Shown in pieces: positions 1 to 5,037 of a stretch of DNA of 5,037 nt (within the stretch, counting starts at the first letter, position 1; the number at the start of each line of letters is the position of its first letter). The stretch spans positions 1 through 5,037 of the forward strand of contig JAFXOC010000474.1 of NCBI GenBank assembly GCA_017529085.1, written 5' to 3'. The notes below the pieces were generated by a model. That model searched no databases. It worked only from the letters and a program-made list of their open reading frames with translations, and was not told the origin of the DNA. The stretch is from Selenomonadaceae bacterium (GTDB lineage: Bacteria; Bacillota; Negativicutes; Selenomonadales; Selenomonadaceae). A program made the position numbers and the translations under genes.

Positions 1-627
1 CCTTTTAAACGCCGCCCTCGTTTCCTTATATGTTACGAAATGATGATCAAGCATAACAAGCGGCTCTTTAGCGACTTCTTTAAAGGTAACTGTTTCCCTC
101 TCGGAAAGTGGATGCCCCAGCCATGTGCAAAAGAGACATTCGCAGTCAAAAAGTTTTCTGTAGCTTAAAGTGTCCCCAACGTTTTCATGAAAGTTGGTGA
201 AGGCAATGTCAAGATGACCTTCTTCAACCATGCGAAGCGCGCTGACACCGCCCATTTCCACAATTTCCACTTTTATCTCCGGGTGTTGCAGACAAAAATC
301 GCCAAAAATGGCGGGCATAAACGTCATACCAAGCTGCAGGGGAAGCGCCATCCGAATACTGTCCCTTTGAGTCATGGAAGCGATATCTCGTTCAAGTTCC
401 GCCATTTGTTGCAATATTACGGAAACTTTTTCCAACAATAAATTTGCTTCTTTTGTTATTATTATTTTGTTCTTTTCTCTGTAAAAGAGGTTCAGCCCCG
501 TCTCTTCCTCCAAACTCTGCATTGCGATACTGACCGTGGGCTGCGCCACATGAAGTTTTTCTGCGGCTTGAGAAATATTTTGCCACTTGCAAACTTCGGC
601 GAAATATTGCATTTGATTAAGTGTCAA
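1..627 (-). CDS. LysR-type transcriptional regulator, C-terminal part beyond window
   Basis: The minus frame is open from about 636 to the window edge. I start it at TTG 627-625 because a long Shine-Dalgarno-like GGGGGTGA (633-640) sits 5 bases upstream and the product then begins MTLNQMQYFAEV, a typical LysR N-terminus; GTG at 634-636 and ATG at 610-612 are in-frame alternatives. The 209 visible residues hold a winged helix-turn-helix at about 17-42 (ISQAAEKLHVAQPTVS, then LEEETGLNLF), a linker helix to about residue 88, and the start of the periplasmic-binding-like effector domain (IRMALPLQLGMTF, later GHLDIAF). Family members are usually about 290-300 residues, so roughly the last third is outside the window. 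LysR proteins are cytoplasmic DNA-binding tetramers that sense a small ligand and often control a divergent neighbour and themselves. No divergent gene lies next to its start here, and its ligand and target cannot be told. Confidence 0.92.
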   Translation of the reverse strand, partial: MTLNQMQYFAEVCKWQNISQAAEKLHVAQPTVSIAMQSLEEETGLNLFYREKNKIIITKEANLLLEKVSVILQQMAELERDIASMTQRDSIRMALPLQLGMTFMPAIFGDFCLQHPEIKVEIVEMGGVSALRMVEEGHLDIAFTNFHENVGDTLSYRKLFDCECLFCTWLGHPLSERETVTFKEVAKEPLVMLDHHFVTYKETRAAFKR

Positions 628-632
628 GGAGC

Positions 633-640
633 TCACCCCC
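633..640 (-). promoter_or_regulatory. Ribosome binding site deciding the LysR gene start
   Basis: On the minus strand this reads GGGGGTGA, a close match to the extended Shine-Dalgarno AGGAGGTGA, and it ends 5 bases before TTG 627. The upstream GTG at 634-636 lies inside this motif and would have no well-spaced ribosome site, so the TTG start is preferred. Confidence 0.6.
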
Positions 641-657
641 CCACATATTGTTACCGT

Positions 658-691
658 GTAAATATTCGATAAAGGTAAATATTCGATAAAG
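658..691. repeat. Perfect 17-bp tandem repeat upstream of the LysR gene; candidate operator
   Basis: GTAAATATTCGATAAAG occurs twice head to tail, at 658-674 and 675-691, with no mismatch. The duplication places AATATT at 661-666 and 678-683, giving ATT-N11-AAT (664-680), which resembles the T-N11-A dyad bound by many LysR proteins. It lies 31 bases upstream of the TTG start, where an autoregulatory operator would be expected. I could not identify convincing -35 and -10 boxes around it. That the repeat is present is certain; its role as operator is inference. Confidence 0.5.
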
Positions 692-729
692 ATAGAAAAA
701 ATTCCTGCAAGATTTATGAAAATAGAAAT

Positions 730-770
730 AAAAAAATCCACGAAAGCGGGAAACTTTCGTGGATTTTTTT
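730..770 (-). terminator. Rho-independent terminator of the GGGtGRT gene, probably bidirectional
   Basis: The arms 730-746 and 754-770 are perfectly complementary over 17 bp (core TCCACGAAAG / CTTTCGTGGA, flanked by seven A and seven T), with a 7-base loop at 747-753. It begins two bases after the TAA of the GGGtGRT gene. On the minus strand the stem ends in seven T, the classic intrinsic terminator layout. The flanking A and T runs make it symmetrical, so it could also stop plus-strand transcription. It separates the GGGtGRT gene from the LysR gene. Confidence 0.9.
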
Positions 771-772
771 TA

Positions 773-1771
773 TTAATTCATAGCCTCTTGCACCGCAACG
801 GCAACTGCAACGCTCATGCCCACCATTGGGTTGTTGCCCGCGCCGATTAAACCCATCATGTCAACGTGAGCCGGCACCGAGGAACTGCCAGCAAACTGCG
901 CATCGCTGTGCATACGACCCATCGTGTCCGTCATGCCGTAAGAAGCTGGACCCGCCGCCATGTTGTCCGGGTGAAGCGTACGACCCGTGCCGCCGCCGGA
1001 AGCCACCGAGAAATACTTCTTACCCTTCTCAATGCACTCTTTCTTATAGCAACCCGCGACAGGATGCTGGAAACGGGTTGGGTTCGTGGAATTACCCGTT
1101 ATGGAAATATCCACGTCCTCTTTGTGCATAATCGCGACGCCTTCCGGCACGCTGTCTGCTCCGTAGCAGCGCACATTTTTACGCACGCCGTCGGAATATG
1201 CGATTTCCTTAACGATATTCACCTGATTTGTCTTGTAATCGTACTGTGTCTGCACGTATGTAAATCCGTTGATACGGGAAATAATCTGCGCCGCGTCTTT
1301 ACCGAGACCGTTCAAGATAACTCTCAAAGGATTTTTTCTGACCTTATTTGCAGTCTGCGCAATACCGATAGCGCCTTCAGCCGCCGCAAAGGACTCATGC
1401 CCCGCCAAGAACGCAAAGCAACCCGCTTCCTCAGACAAAAGCATAGCCGCCAAATTGCCGTGACCCAAGCCGACCTTTCTGTGGTCCGCGACAGACCCAG
1501 GCACGCAGAACGCCTGCAAGCCTTCGCCGATGGATTTTGCCGCGTCCACCGCCGTCTTATCGCCCTTCTTTATGGCGATAGCCGCGCCTAACGTGTACGC
1601 CCAAGCCGCATTCTCAAACGCAATCGGCTGTAAATCCTTTATAATCTTAGCAGGATCTATCCCCTTCTCTTCGCAAATCTTCTTTGCGTCCTCTATCTTA
1701 CCGATACCGTACTTCTTGCATACTTCGTTTATAGCGTCTATTCTACGCTCGTATCCTTCAAAAAGCGACAT
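773..1771 (-). CDS. GGGtGRT family protein (function unknown)
   Basis: A 332-residue protein of the family named after its motif; GGGTGRT is seen exactly at residues 259-265, in the context SVASGGGTGRTLHPDNMAAG. Other striking stretches are the Gly/His-rich GLGHGNLAAM (101-110), LAGHESFAAAEGA (122-134), and a Gly/Ala-rich C-terminal end (SSSVPAHVDMMGLIGAGNNP, then VAVAVAV). It has seven cysteines (18, 33, 89, 118, 202, 241, 246), no signal peptide and no clear membrane segment, so it is probably cytoplasmic. The biochemical role is not known to me. The gene lies 165 bases downstream of a NifU-like scaffold gene on the same strand, an association I recall from other anaerobes, so a link to Fe-S cluster chemistry is plausible but inferred. 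The ATG start has AAGGAAG nearby as ribosome site. The length appears complete and the frame is intact, ending in TAA just before a terminator. Confidence 0.93.
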   Translation of the reverse strand: MSLFEGYERRIDAINEVCKKYGIGKIEDAKKICEEKGIDPAKIIKDLQPIAFENAAWAYTLGAAIAIKKGDKTAVDAAKSIGEGLQAFCVPGSVADHRKVGLGHGNLAAMLLSEEAGCFAFLAGHESFAAAEGAIGIAQTANKVRKNPLRVILNGLGKDAAQIISRINGFTYVQTQYDYKTNQVNIVKEIAYSDGVRKNVRCYGADSVPEGVAIMHKEDVDISITGNSTNPTRFQHPVAGCYKKECIEKGKKYFSVASGGGTGRTLHPDNMAAGPASYGMTDTMGRMHSDAQFAGSSSVPAHVDMMGLIGAGNNPMVGMSVAVAVAVQEAMN

Positions 1772-1780
1772 TCGCTCTCT

Positions 1781-1785
1781 TCCTT
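1781..1785 (-). promoter_or_regulatory. Ribosome binding site of the GGGtGRT gene
   Basis: The minus strand reads AAGGA here, within AAGGAAGAGAG, about 9 bases before the ATG at 1771. It supports that start and independent translation despite the long gap after the scaffold gene. Confidence 0.5.
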
Positions 1786-1800
1786 TCTTATTGTATTATT

Positions 1801-1904
1801 GGGGCGCTGCCCCAAACCCCGACAGAGCCCTGCCCTGCACCCGCAAGGGCGCTGCCCTTGACCCGCCAAAGGGCGTTCGCCCTCTGGACTCCCGGTTGGG
1901 GTTT
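1801..1904. repeat. GC-rich cluster of palindromes between scaffold and GGGtGRT genes
   Basis: Three small hairpins sit in about 85 bases: GGGGC-GCT-GCCCC (1801-1813), CAAGGGC-GCT-GCCCTTG (1844-1860), and AGGGCG-TT-CGCCCT (1870-1883). An outer 7-bp stem pairs 1814-1820 (AAACCCC) with 1898-1904 (GGGGTTT) and encloses the last two. The segments starting ACCCGC at 1839 and ACCCGCC at 1861 are imperfect copies of one unit. It is non-coding, lies between two probably co-transcribed genes, and has no T-run after the stems on the minus strand, so it is not a standard terminator. It resembles dispersed intergenic palindromic repeats; a role in mRNA processing or in setting the ratio of the two products is inference. 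Confidence 0.65.
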
Positions 1905-1936
1905 TGTTGTTTTCCGCATTTTGTGGTTTAAATTGG

Positions 1937-2632
1937 TTATTCGTTTCTTGGGTCGATGAATTTTACGCCTTCGCTAAAGCGTCCCTTTGTGCTGGTGTTA
2001 GCCTTCAAAGCCTCGTCGGCGGATTTGCCGTTCTTTATGGCTTCCATCATCTTGCCGAGCTGCACAACTTCATAACCGATAACTCTGTCTTCTTTATCGA
2101 GAGCGAGTCTTGTTACATAGCCTTCCGCAAGTTCCAAATAACGGGGACCCTTCTTCTTTGTGCTGTAAGTGGTGCCCGTCTGGCTCCTAAGACCTTTGCC
2201 GAGGTCGTCAAGACCTGCGCCGACGGGAAGACCGTCGTCGGAAAACGCCGTCTGGCTTCTGCCGTATACAATCTGAAGGAAGAGTTCGCGCATCGCCGTA
2301 TTGATAGCGTCGCAAACAAGGTCGGTATTTAACGCTTCCAAAATGGTTTTGCCGGACAAAATCTCCGCCGCCATAGCCGCCGAATGAGTCATTCCCGAGC
2401 AGCCGATAGTCTCAACCAAGGCTTCCTCTATAATGCCGTCCTTAACATTAAGAGTCAGCTTGCAAGCGCCCTGCTGCGGCGCGCACCAGCCGATACCGTG
2501 GGTAAGACCGCTGATGTCCTTAATTTCCTTCGCCTGCACCCATTTTCCTTCCTCCGGAATCGGCGCCGGCCCGTGGTTCACTTCCTTAGCCACGCAGACC
2601 ATGTCCTCTACTTGCTTCGAATAAGCAATCAT
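1937..2632 (-). CDS. NifU/IscU-like iron-sulfur cluster assembly scaffold protein with C-terminal extension
   Basis: A 231-residue protein. Residues about 50-120 match the NifU N-terminal/IscU fold: GACKLTLNVKDGIIEEA around Cys57, ETIGCSGMTHSAAMAAEIL around Cys78, and LVCDAINTAMREL around Cys107. These are the three positions where IscU-type scaffolds carry their cluster-ligand cysteines. Such proteins build a transient [2Fe-2S] or [4Fe-4S] cluster from cysteine-desulfurase sulfur in the cytoplasm and pass it on. Cys13 and Cys50 are extra. It is nearly twice the usual IscU length: there are about 50 residues before the first ligand and about 110 after the third, including KKKGPRYLELAEGYVTRL, that I cannot assign to a known domain. 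No cysteine desulfurase lies nearby; the only close partner is the GGGtGRT gene downstream. The ATG start has AAGGGATGG just upstream. The frame is intact and ends in TAA. A donor role to a specific partner, rather than housekeeping assembly, is inferred. Confidence 0.88.
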   Translation of the reverse strand: MIAYSKQVEDMVCVAKEVNHGPAPIPEEGKWVQAKEIKDISGLTHGIGWCAPQQGACKLTLNVKDGIIEEALVETIGCSGMTHSAAMAAEILSGKTILEALNTDLVCDAINTAMRELFLQIVYGRSQTAFSDDGLPVGAGLDDLGKGLRSQTGTTYSTKKKGPRYLELAEGYVTRLALDKEDRVIGYEVVQLGKMMEAIKNGKSADEALKANTSTKGRFSEGVKFIDPRNE

Positions 2633-2637
2633 TCAAT

Positions 2638-2646
2638 CCATCCCTT
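2638..2646 (-). promoter_or_regulatory. Ribosome binding site of the scaffold gene
   Basis: The minus strand reads AAGGGATGG, ending 5 bases before the ATG at 2632. It is a moderate Shine-Dalgarno match with suitable spacing and supports the chosen start. Confidence 0.5.
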
Positions 2647-2708
2647 TCATACTTAATTATTCAAGCGTTGTGGCAAAACCGCAGACGCTCTCCTTACACA
2701 AGGTTTAC

Positions 2709-2764
2709 TTACTTTCTTTCTTTTCTCTCTTTTTTATAAAAAAGAGAGAAAAGAAAGAAAGTAA
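2709..2764. repeat. Perfect 56-bp palindrome (28-bp arms, no loop) downstream of gpmI
   Basis: Positions 2709-2736 and 2737-2764 are exact reverse complements, centred on TTTTTTAT/AAAAAA, with pyrimidines on the left arm and purines on the right. It lies between the gpmI stop and the scaffold gene start. It could form a long stem in minus-strand RNA and act as the 3' end or stabiliser of the glycolytic transcript, but no U-run follows the stem, so it is not a textbook terminator. It may belong to a dispersed intergenic repeat family. Confidence 0.85.
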
Positions 2765-2788
2765 CAAAGAAAGAAAAGAGAGAAAAAA
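2738..2788. repeat. Perfect 23-bp purine mirror repeat overlapping the palindrome
   Basis: Positions 2738-2760 (six A, GAGAG, four A, G, AAA, G, AAA) are repeated in exact mirror order, not complementary order, at 2766-2788 around the 5-base centre GTAAC. Each arm is all purine. Homopurine mirror repeats are the known sequence class able to form intramolecular triplex (H-DNA). The left mirror arm is also part of the right palindrome arm, so the tract holds three related copies: one pyrimidine and two purine. Confidence 0.8.
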
Positions 2789-2802
2789 TTTTAATAATTA
2801 TT

Positions 2803-3462
2803 TTATTTAAACTCCACCAAAACTTTACCCGTCATTTCTTTTGGGATTTCTAGCCCCGCAAGCGTCAACAGCGTCGGCGACACGTCGCATAATGCGCCGT
2901 CCTTTACCGTCGCCACTCTGTCGCTGACGCAGTAAATCGGCACGGGATTGGTAGTATGCGCCGTGAAAGGCTCCTTCGTATCGGGGTCAACCATCATATC
3001 CGCGTTGCCGTGGTCGGCTATGATTATCACTTCGCCGCCCATTTCCCTGATGGCTGTCACCGTCCGCTTTACGCAAGCGTCAACGGTTTCGACCGCTTTA
3101 ACCGCCGCATCCATCACGCCGGTATGTCCAACCATATCGCCATTGGCGTAGTTCATTATGATAAAGTCGAATTTATCGGATTTAATCGCTTCTACCACTT
3201 TATCGGTAACTTCCACTGCGCTCATTTCGGGCTTTAAGTCGTAAGTCGCAACCTTGGGCGACGGCACCAAAATTCTCTCTTCGCCGTCGTATTCCTTCTC
3301 AACGCCGCCGTTAAAGAAGAATGTAACATGAGCGTATTTTTCCGTTTCCGCAATGCGAAGCTGTTTCAGTCCCGCTTTTGCGATGGTTTCGCCCAACGTG
3401 TTCTCAATCGTTTGCGGCGGGTATGCTATATTGACGGTCATTCCCTTTTCGTACTGCTTCAT
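2803..3462 (-). CDS. gpmI: Phosphoglycerate mutase (cofactor-independent), C-terminal portion
   Basis: This is the 219-residue remainder counted from the first ATG after the TGA; six codons (T L S Y T T) lie between stop and ATG in the same frame. It carries the second phosphatase segment: AETEKYAHVTFFFNGG with the catalytic lysine (42), NGDMVGHTG with metal ligands Asp109 and His113, ADHGNAD with Asp150-His151, and FTAHTTNPVP with His169, ending EMTGKVLVEFK and TAA. No Shine-Dalgarno sits at proper spacing before this ATG (the upstream GAGGGA is about 20 bases away), so independent initiation looks weak. It is best read as the continuation of gpmI, made only by readthrough if the stop is real. 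Confidence 0.8.
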   Translation of the reverse strand: MKQYEKGMTVNIAYPPQTIENTLGETIAKAGLKQLRIAETEKYAHVTFFFNGGVEKEYDGEERILVPSPKVATYDLKPEMSAVEVTDKVVEAIKSDKFDFIIMNYANGDMVGHTGVMDAAVKAVETVDACVKRTVTAIREMGGEVIIIADHGNADMMVDPDTKEPFTAHTTNPVPIYCVSDRVATVKDGALCDVSPTLLTLAGLEIPKEMTGKVLVEFK

Positions 3463-3480
3463 TGTCGTATAAGAAAGAGT

Positions 3481-4353
3481 TCATCCCTCGACCCGTTTAA
3501 ATCCGTCGAAGGTATCGTCGGTGAAAGCGTGGGTAAGTTCTCTCGCCCTATCGGGACGGAAGTTAAAGAAGATAACCCCGTCGCCCTTATTCATACCTTC
3601 GTAACCTTCAATCACAACGGGAATTACAAATTCGTCCGTCACGCCTTCGGGTTTTTCGCTCTTATCCGCATAAGAAGCCTCAATCGCCGCCTTGGAACTG
3701 GGCATTTTAGACGCGTCCGCCTGCGCTATCGCCCTATATGCTTTTTCCACTCTCTGCCAGCGTTTATCCCTATCCATAGCGTAAAATCTGCCGGAAATCG
3801 TAGCGATTTTTCCTACGCCTATTTCTTTTATCTTTTCCTCAAGTTCCGCCAAATACTCGTGAGCGCTTGCGGGGGGTACGTCCCTGCCGTCTAAGAAGGC
3901 GTGAACATAAACCTTATCCAAACCCTCGCGCTTTGCAAGCTCCAACAAGCCGTACAAATGCTTGGTATGACTATGCACGCCGCCGGGGGACACAAGTCCC
4001 ATAAGATGCAACGCTCCGCCCGCGGCTTTTGCGTCCCGAACAGCCTTTAACAACGCTTTATTCTCGAAGAAATCTCCGTCCTCGATAGACTTGGTTATAC
4101 GGGTAAGTTCCTGATAAACCACTCGTCCCGCGCCGATATTGGTATGCCCAACCTCGGAATTGCCCATCTGCCCGTCGGGAAGTCCGACGTACATTCCGGA
4201 CGCCTGCAAAGTCGCCTTGGGAAAATCCGCCGCCAGTTTATCCAAAAAAGGAGTGTTACCCTTCTTAATGGCGTTGCTCGGGTCGTCGTCTTTTCCGATA
4301 CCCCAGCCGTCCATGATGATAAGGGCGACGGGGGCGTTCTTTAATTTTGCCAT
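3481..4353 (-). CDS. gpmI: Phosphoglycerate mutase (cofactor-independent), N-terminal portion
   Basis: This 290-residue product starts at ATG 4353, 10 bases after the tpiA stop, with GAGGT as ribosome site overlapping that stop. It includes the first phosphatase segment (about 1-80) with metal ligand Asp15 and the nucleophile Ser66, then the inserted phosphotransferase domain (about 81-290) with substrate-binding His127, DGRD at 155-158, SGRFYAMDRD (187-196) and FRPDRARE (265-272). It stops at VEG followed by TGA. From family knowledge the transferase domain ends about 20 residues later, so the truncation falls just before the second hinge. Codon use and conservation do not differ from the downstream half. 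On its own it lacks most metal ligands and is not expected to be active. Confidence 0.85.
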   Translation of the reverse strand: MAKLKNAPVALIIMDGWGIGKDDDPSNAIKKGNTPFLDKLAADFPKATLQASGMYVGLPDGQMGNSEVGHTNIGAGRVVYQELTRITKSIEDGDFFENKALLKAVRDAKAAGGALHLMGLVSPGGVHSHTKHLYGLLELAKREGLDKVYVHAFLDGRDVPPASAHEYLAELEEKIKEIGVGKIATISGRFYAMDRDKRWQRVEKAYRAIAQADASKMPSSKAAIEASYADKSEKPEGVTDEFVIPVVIEGYEGMNKGDGVIFFNFRPDRARELTHAFTDDTFDGFKRVEG

Positions 4354-4360
4354 ATCGCTA

Positions 4361-4365
4361 ACCTC
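4361..4365 (-). promoter_or_regulatory. Ribosome binding site of gpmI, overlapping the tpiA stop
   Basis: The minus strand reads GAGGT, two bases of which belong to the tpiA TGA stop, 7 bases before the gpmI ATG at 4353. This arrangement suggests translational coupling of the two glycolytic genes. Confidence 0.6.
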
Positions 4366-5037
4366 AGAAATTCACAATCTCGGAAAAATCCTTCGCCTTC
4401 AAAGCCGCGCCGCCGACTAATGCGCCGTCTACGTTAGGCTGCGCCATCAAGTCTTTGATAGTCGCAGGTTTTACGCTGCCGCCGTATTGAATACGGATAG
4501 CATCCGCGGCGTTTTTGTCGAATTTCTTCTCAACAGCCTCGCGAATAGCCTTGCAGACTTCCTCCGCCTGCTCGAAAGTCGCCGTCTTGCCCGTGCCGAT
4601 TGCCCAAATAGGCTCGTAGGCGATAACAAGTTTCGCCACGTCCGCCGCCGTAAATCCGTCAAGCGCAGCGTTTACCTGAGAAACCACATGATTGATATAG
4701 TTCCCCGCTTCTCTTATTTGAAGCGACTCGCCGCAGCAGATAATCGGGGTAATCCCCGCCGCAAAAGCCGCTCTCGCTCTCATATTTACGCCTTCGTCCG
4801 TTTCGCCGAAATAATCGCGGCGTTCGCTATGCCCAAGCACGCAGTAAGTCGCGCCGACTTCTTTCAACATATCGGTAGAAATTTCCCCCGTATAGGCGCC
4901 GCTCTTTTCCCAATGCACATTCTGCGCGCCCAATGCGATATTCGTTCCCTTTATAGCTTCGCCGACTCCCGCAAGCGCGGTAGCCGTAGGACACACCACA
5001 ATGTCAACCGTCTTATTGTCCTTAACAAGCGGCGCAA
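4364..5037 (-). CDS. tpiA: Triosephosphate isomerase, N-terminus beyond window
   Basis: The open frame enters from the right edge and gives 223 residues of a TIM-barrel enzyme that interconverts dihydroxyacetone phosphate and glyceraldehyde 3-phosphate in the cytoplasm. Visible signatures are GAQNVHWEKSGAYTGEIS, the electrophile histidine in LGHSERR, the catalytic glutamate in AYEPIWAIGTGKTA followed by the flexible loop, the phosphate-binding YGGSVKP, and DGALVGGAAL near the end. Usual length is about 250, so roughly 30 N-terminal residues, including the NWK lysine, are missing beyond the window. The first visible residues (APLVKDNKTVDIVV) show that the GTG at 4999 is internal, not the start. 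It ends EIVNF with TGA, and gpmI follows after 10 bases. Upstream genes are probably other glycolytic genes such as pgk, by analogy with Bacillota operons. Confidence 0.96.
   Translation of the reverse strand, partial: APLVKDNKTVDIVVCPTATALAGVGEAIKGTNIALGAQNVHWEKSGAYTGEISTDMLKEVGATYCVLGHSERRDYFGETDEGVNMRARAAFAAGITPIICCGESLQIREAGNYINHVVSQVNAALDGFTAADVAKLVIAYEPIWAIGTGKTATFEQAEEVCKAIREAVEKKFDKNAADAIRIQYGGSVKPATIKDLMAQPNVDGALVGGAALKAKDFSEIVNF

Larger units (their letters stand above)
2803..4353 (-). pseudogene. gpmI: gpmI locus: cofactor-independent phosphoglycerate mutase interrupted by an in-frame TGA
   Basis: The whole gene spans 517 codons including the final TAA. A TGA at 3481-3483 is codon 291, and the frame continues unchanged on both sides, giving 516 positions, normal for this family of about 510. 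The enzyme interconverts 3- and 2-phosphoglycerate using two Mn2+ ions and a phosphoserine. All motifs are present: Asp15 (MDGWG), Ser66 (GNSEVGH), His127, DGRD (155-158) and RPDR (266-269) before the stop; then, numbered through it, Lys339 (AETEKYAH), Asp406 and His410 (DMVGH), Asp447-His448 (ADHGN) and His466. A stop here leaves the transferase domain without the C-terminal half of the phosphatase domain, so neither half should work alone. There is no other decay. Options are a recent nonsense mutation, a sequencing or assembly error, readthrough or recoding, or an unlikely split enzyme. Confidence 0.75.

Noticed and set aside
392..592. 66-residue minus-strand frame overlapping the LysR gene
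   Set aside because: It is an out-of-frame reading of the LysR coding sequence; the correct frame gives an unbroken helix-turn-helix and effector domain.
866..1591. 241-residue plus-strand open frame opposite the GGGtGRT gene
   Set aside because: It is antisense to a clearly conserved protein, has Arg/His/Cys-rich low-plausibility composition, and shows no recognisable domain; it is a by-product of the codon pattern of the real gene.
1801..1904. CRISPR array or riboswitch
   Set aside because: The repeats are short, imperfect and lack regular unique spacers, and no conserved riboswitch motif is recognisable.
1904..2332. 142-residue plus-strand open frame opposite the scaffold gene
   Set aside because: The sense-strand NifU-like protein explains this DNA; the antisense product has no recognisable motif.
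2709..2764. Palindrome as a classical Rho-independent terminator
   Set aside because: The stem is long but mostly A-T, has no loop, and is not followed by a T-run on either strand.
3420..3483. Selenocysteine at the gpmI TGA
   Set aside because: This family has no conserved catalytic Cys or Sec at this position as far as I know, and I see no convincing stem-loop right after the TGA; it would need a genome check for selA/selB.
3328..3894. 188-residue plus-strand open frame opposite gpmI
   Set aside because: It overlaps the gpmI halves in antisense, spans the in-frame TGA region by chance, and has no family features.

Overview
This window looks like a chromosomal segment from an anaerobic Bacillota-type bacterium (Clostridia or Negativicutes; this is inferred from gene families and gene order, and no marker gene is present). 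Base composition is fairly balanced. All five recognisable loci lie on the minus strand, so they are transcribed from high to low coordinates.

From right to left: (1) the 3' part of tpiA (triosephosphate isomerase), cut by the window edge; (2) gpmI (cofactor-independent phosphoglycerate mutase), starting 10 bases after tpiA and clearly part of the same glycolytic operon. gpmI is broken by one in-frame TGA at codon 291. Both halves remain in the same frame and together make a normal-length enzyme of 516 positions carrying every catalytic motif. (3) A 170-base gap dominated by a perfect 56-base palindrome that overlaps a perfect purine-rich mirror repeat. (4) A NifU/IscU-like Fe-S scaffold protein with a long C-terminal extension. 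(5) A 165-base gap holding three GC-rich mini-hairpins inside an outer stem. (6) A GGGtGRT-family protein of unknown function, ended by a strong hairpin terminator. (7) A 17-base perfect tandem repeat, then the first two thirds of a LysR-type transcription regulator that runs off the left edge.

tpiA and gpmI serve lower glycolysis/gluconeogenesis. The NifU-like scaffold and the GGGtGRT protein form a gene pair whose job is not established, presumably linked to Fe-S cluster or metal handling. The LysR gene has its own upstream region, separated from the pair by the terminator, and its target is not visible here. The most notable points are the in-frame TGA in an otherwise well-preserved essential-type enzyme, the GGGtGRT/scaffold pair, and three structured intergenic regions. 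No RNA gene, CRISPR array, insertion sequence or phage gene was seen.
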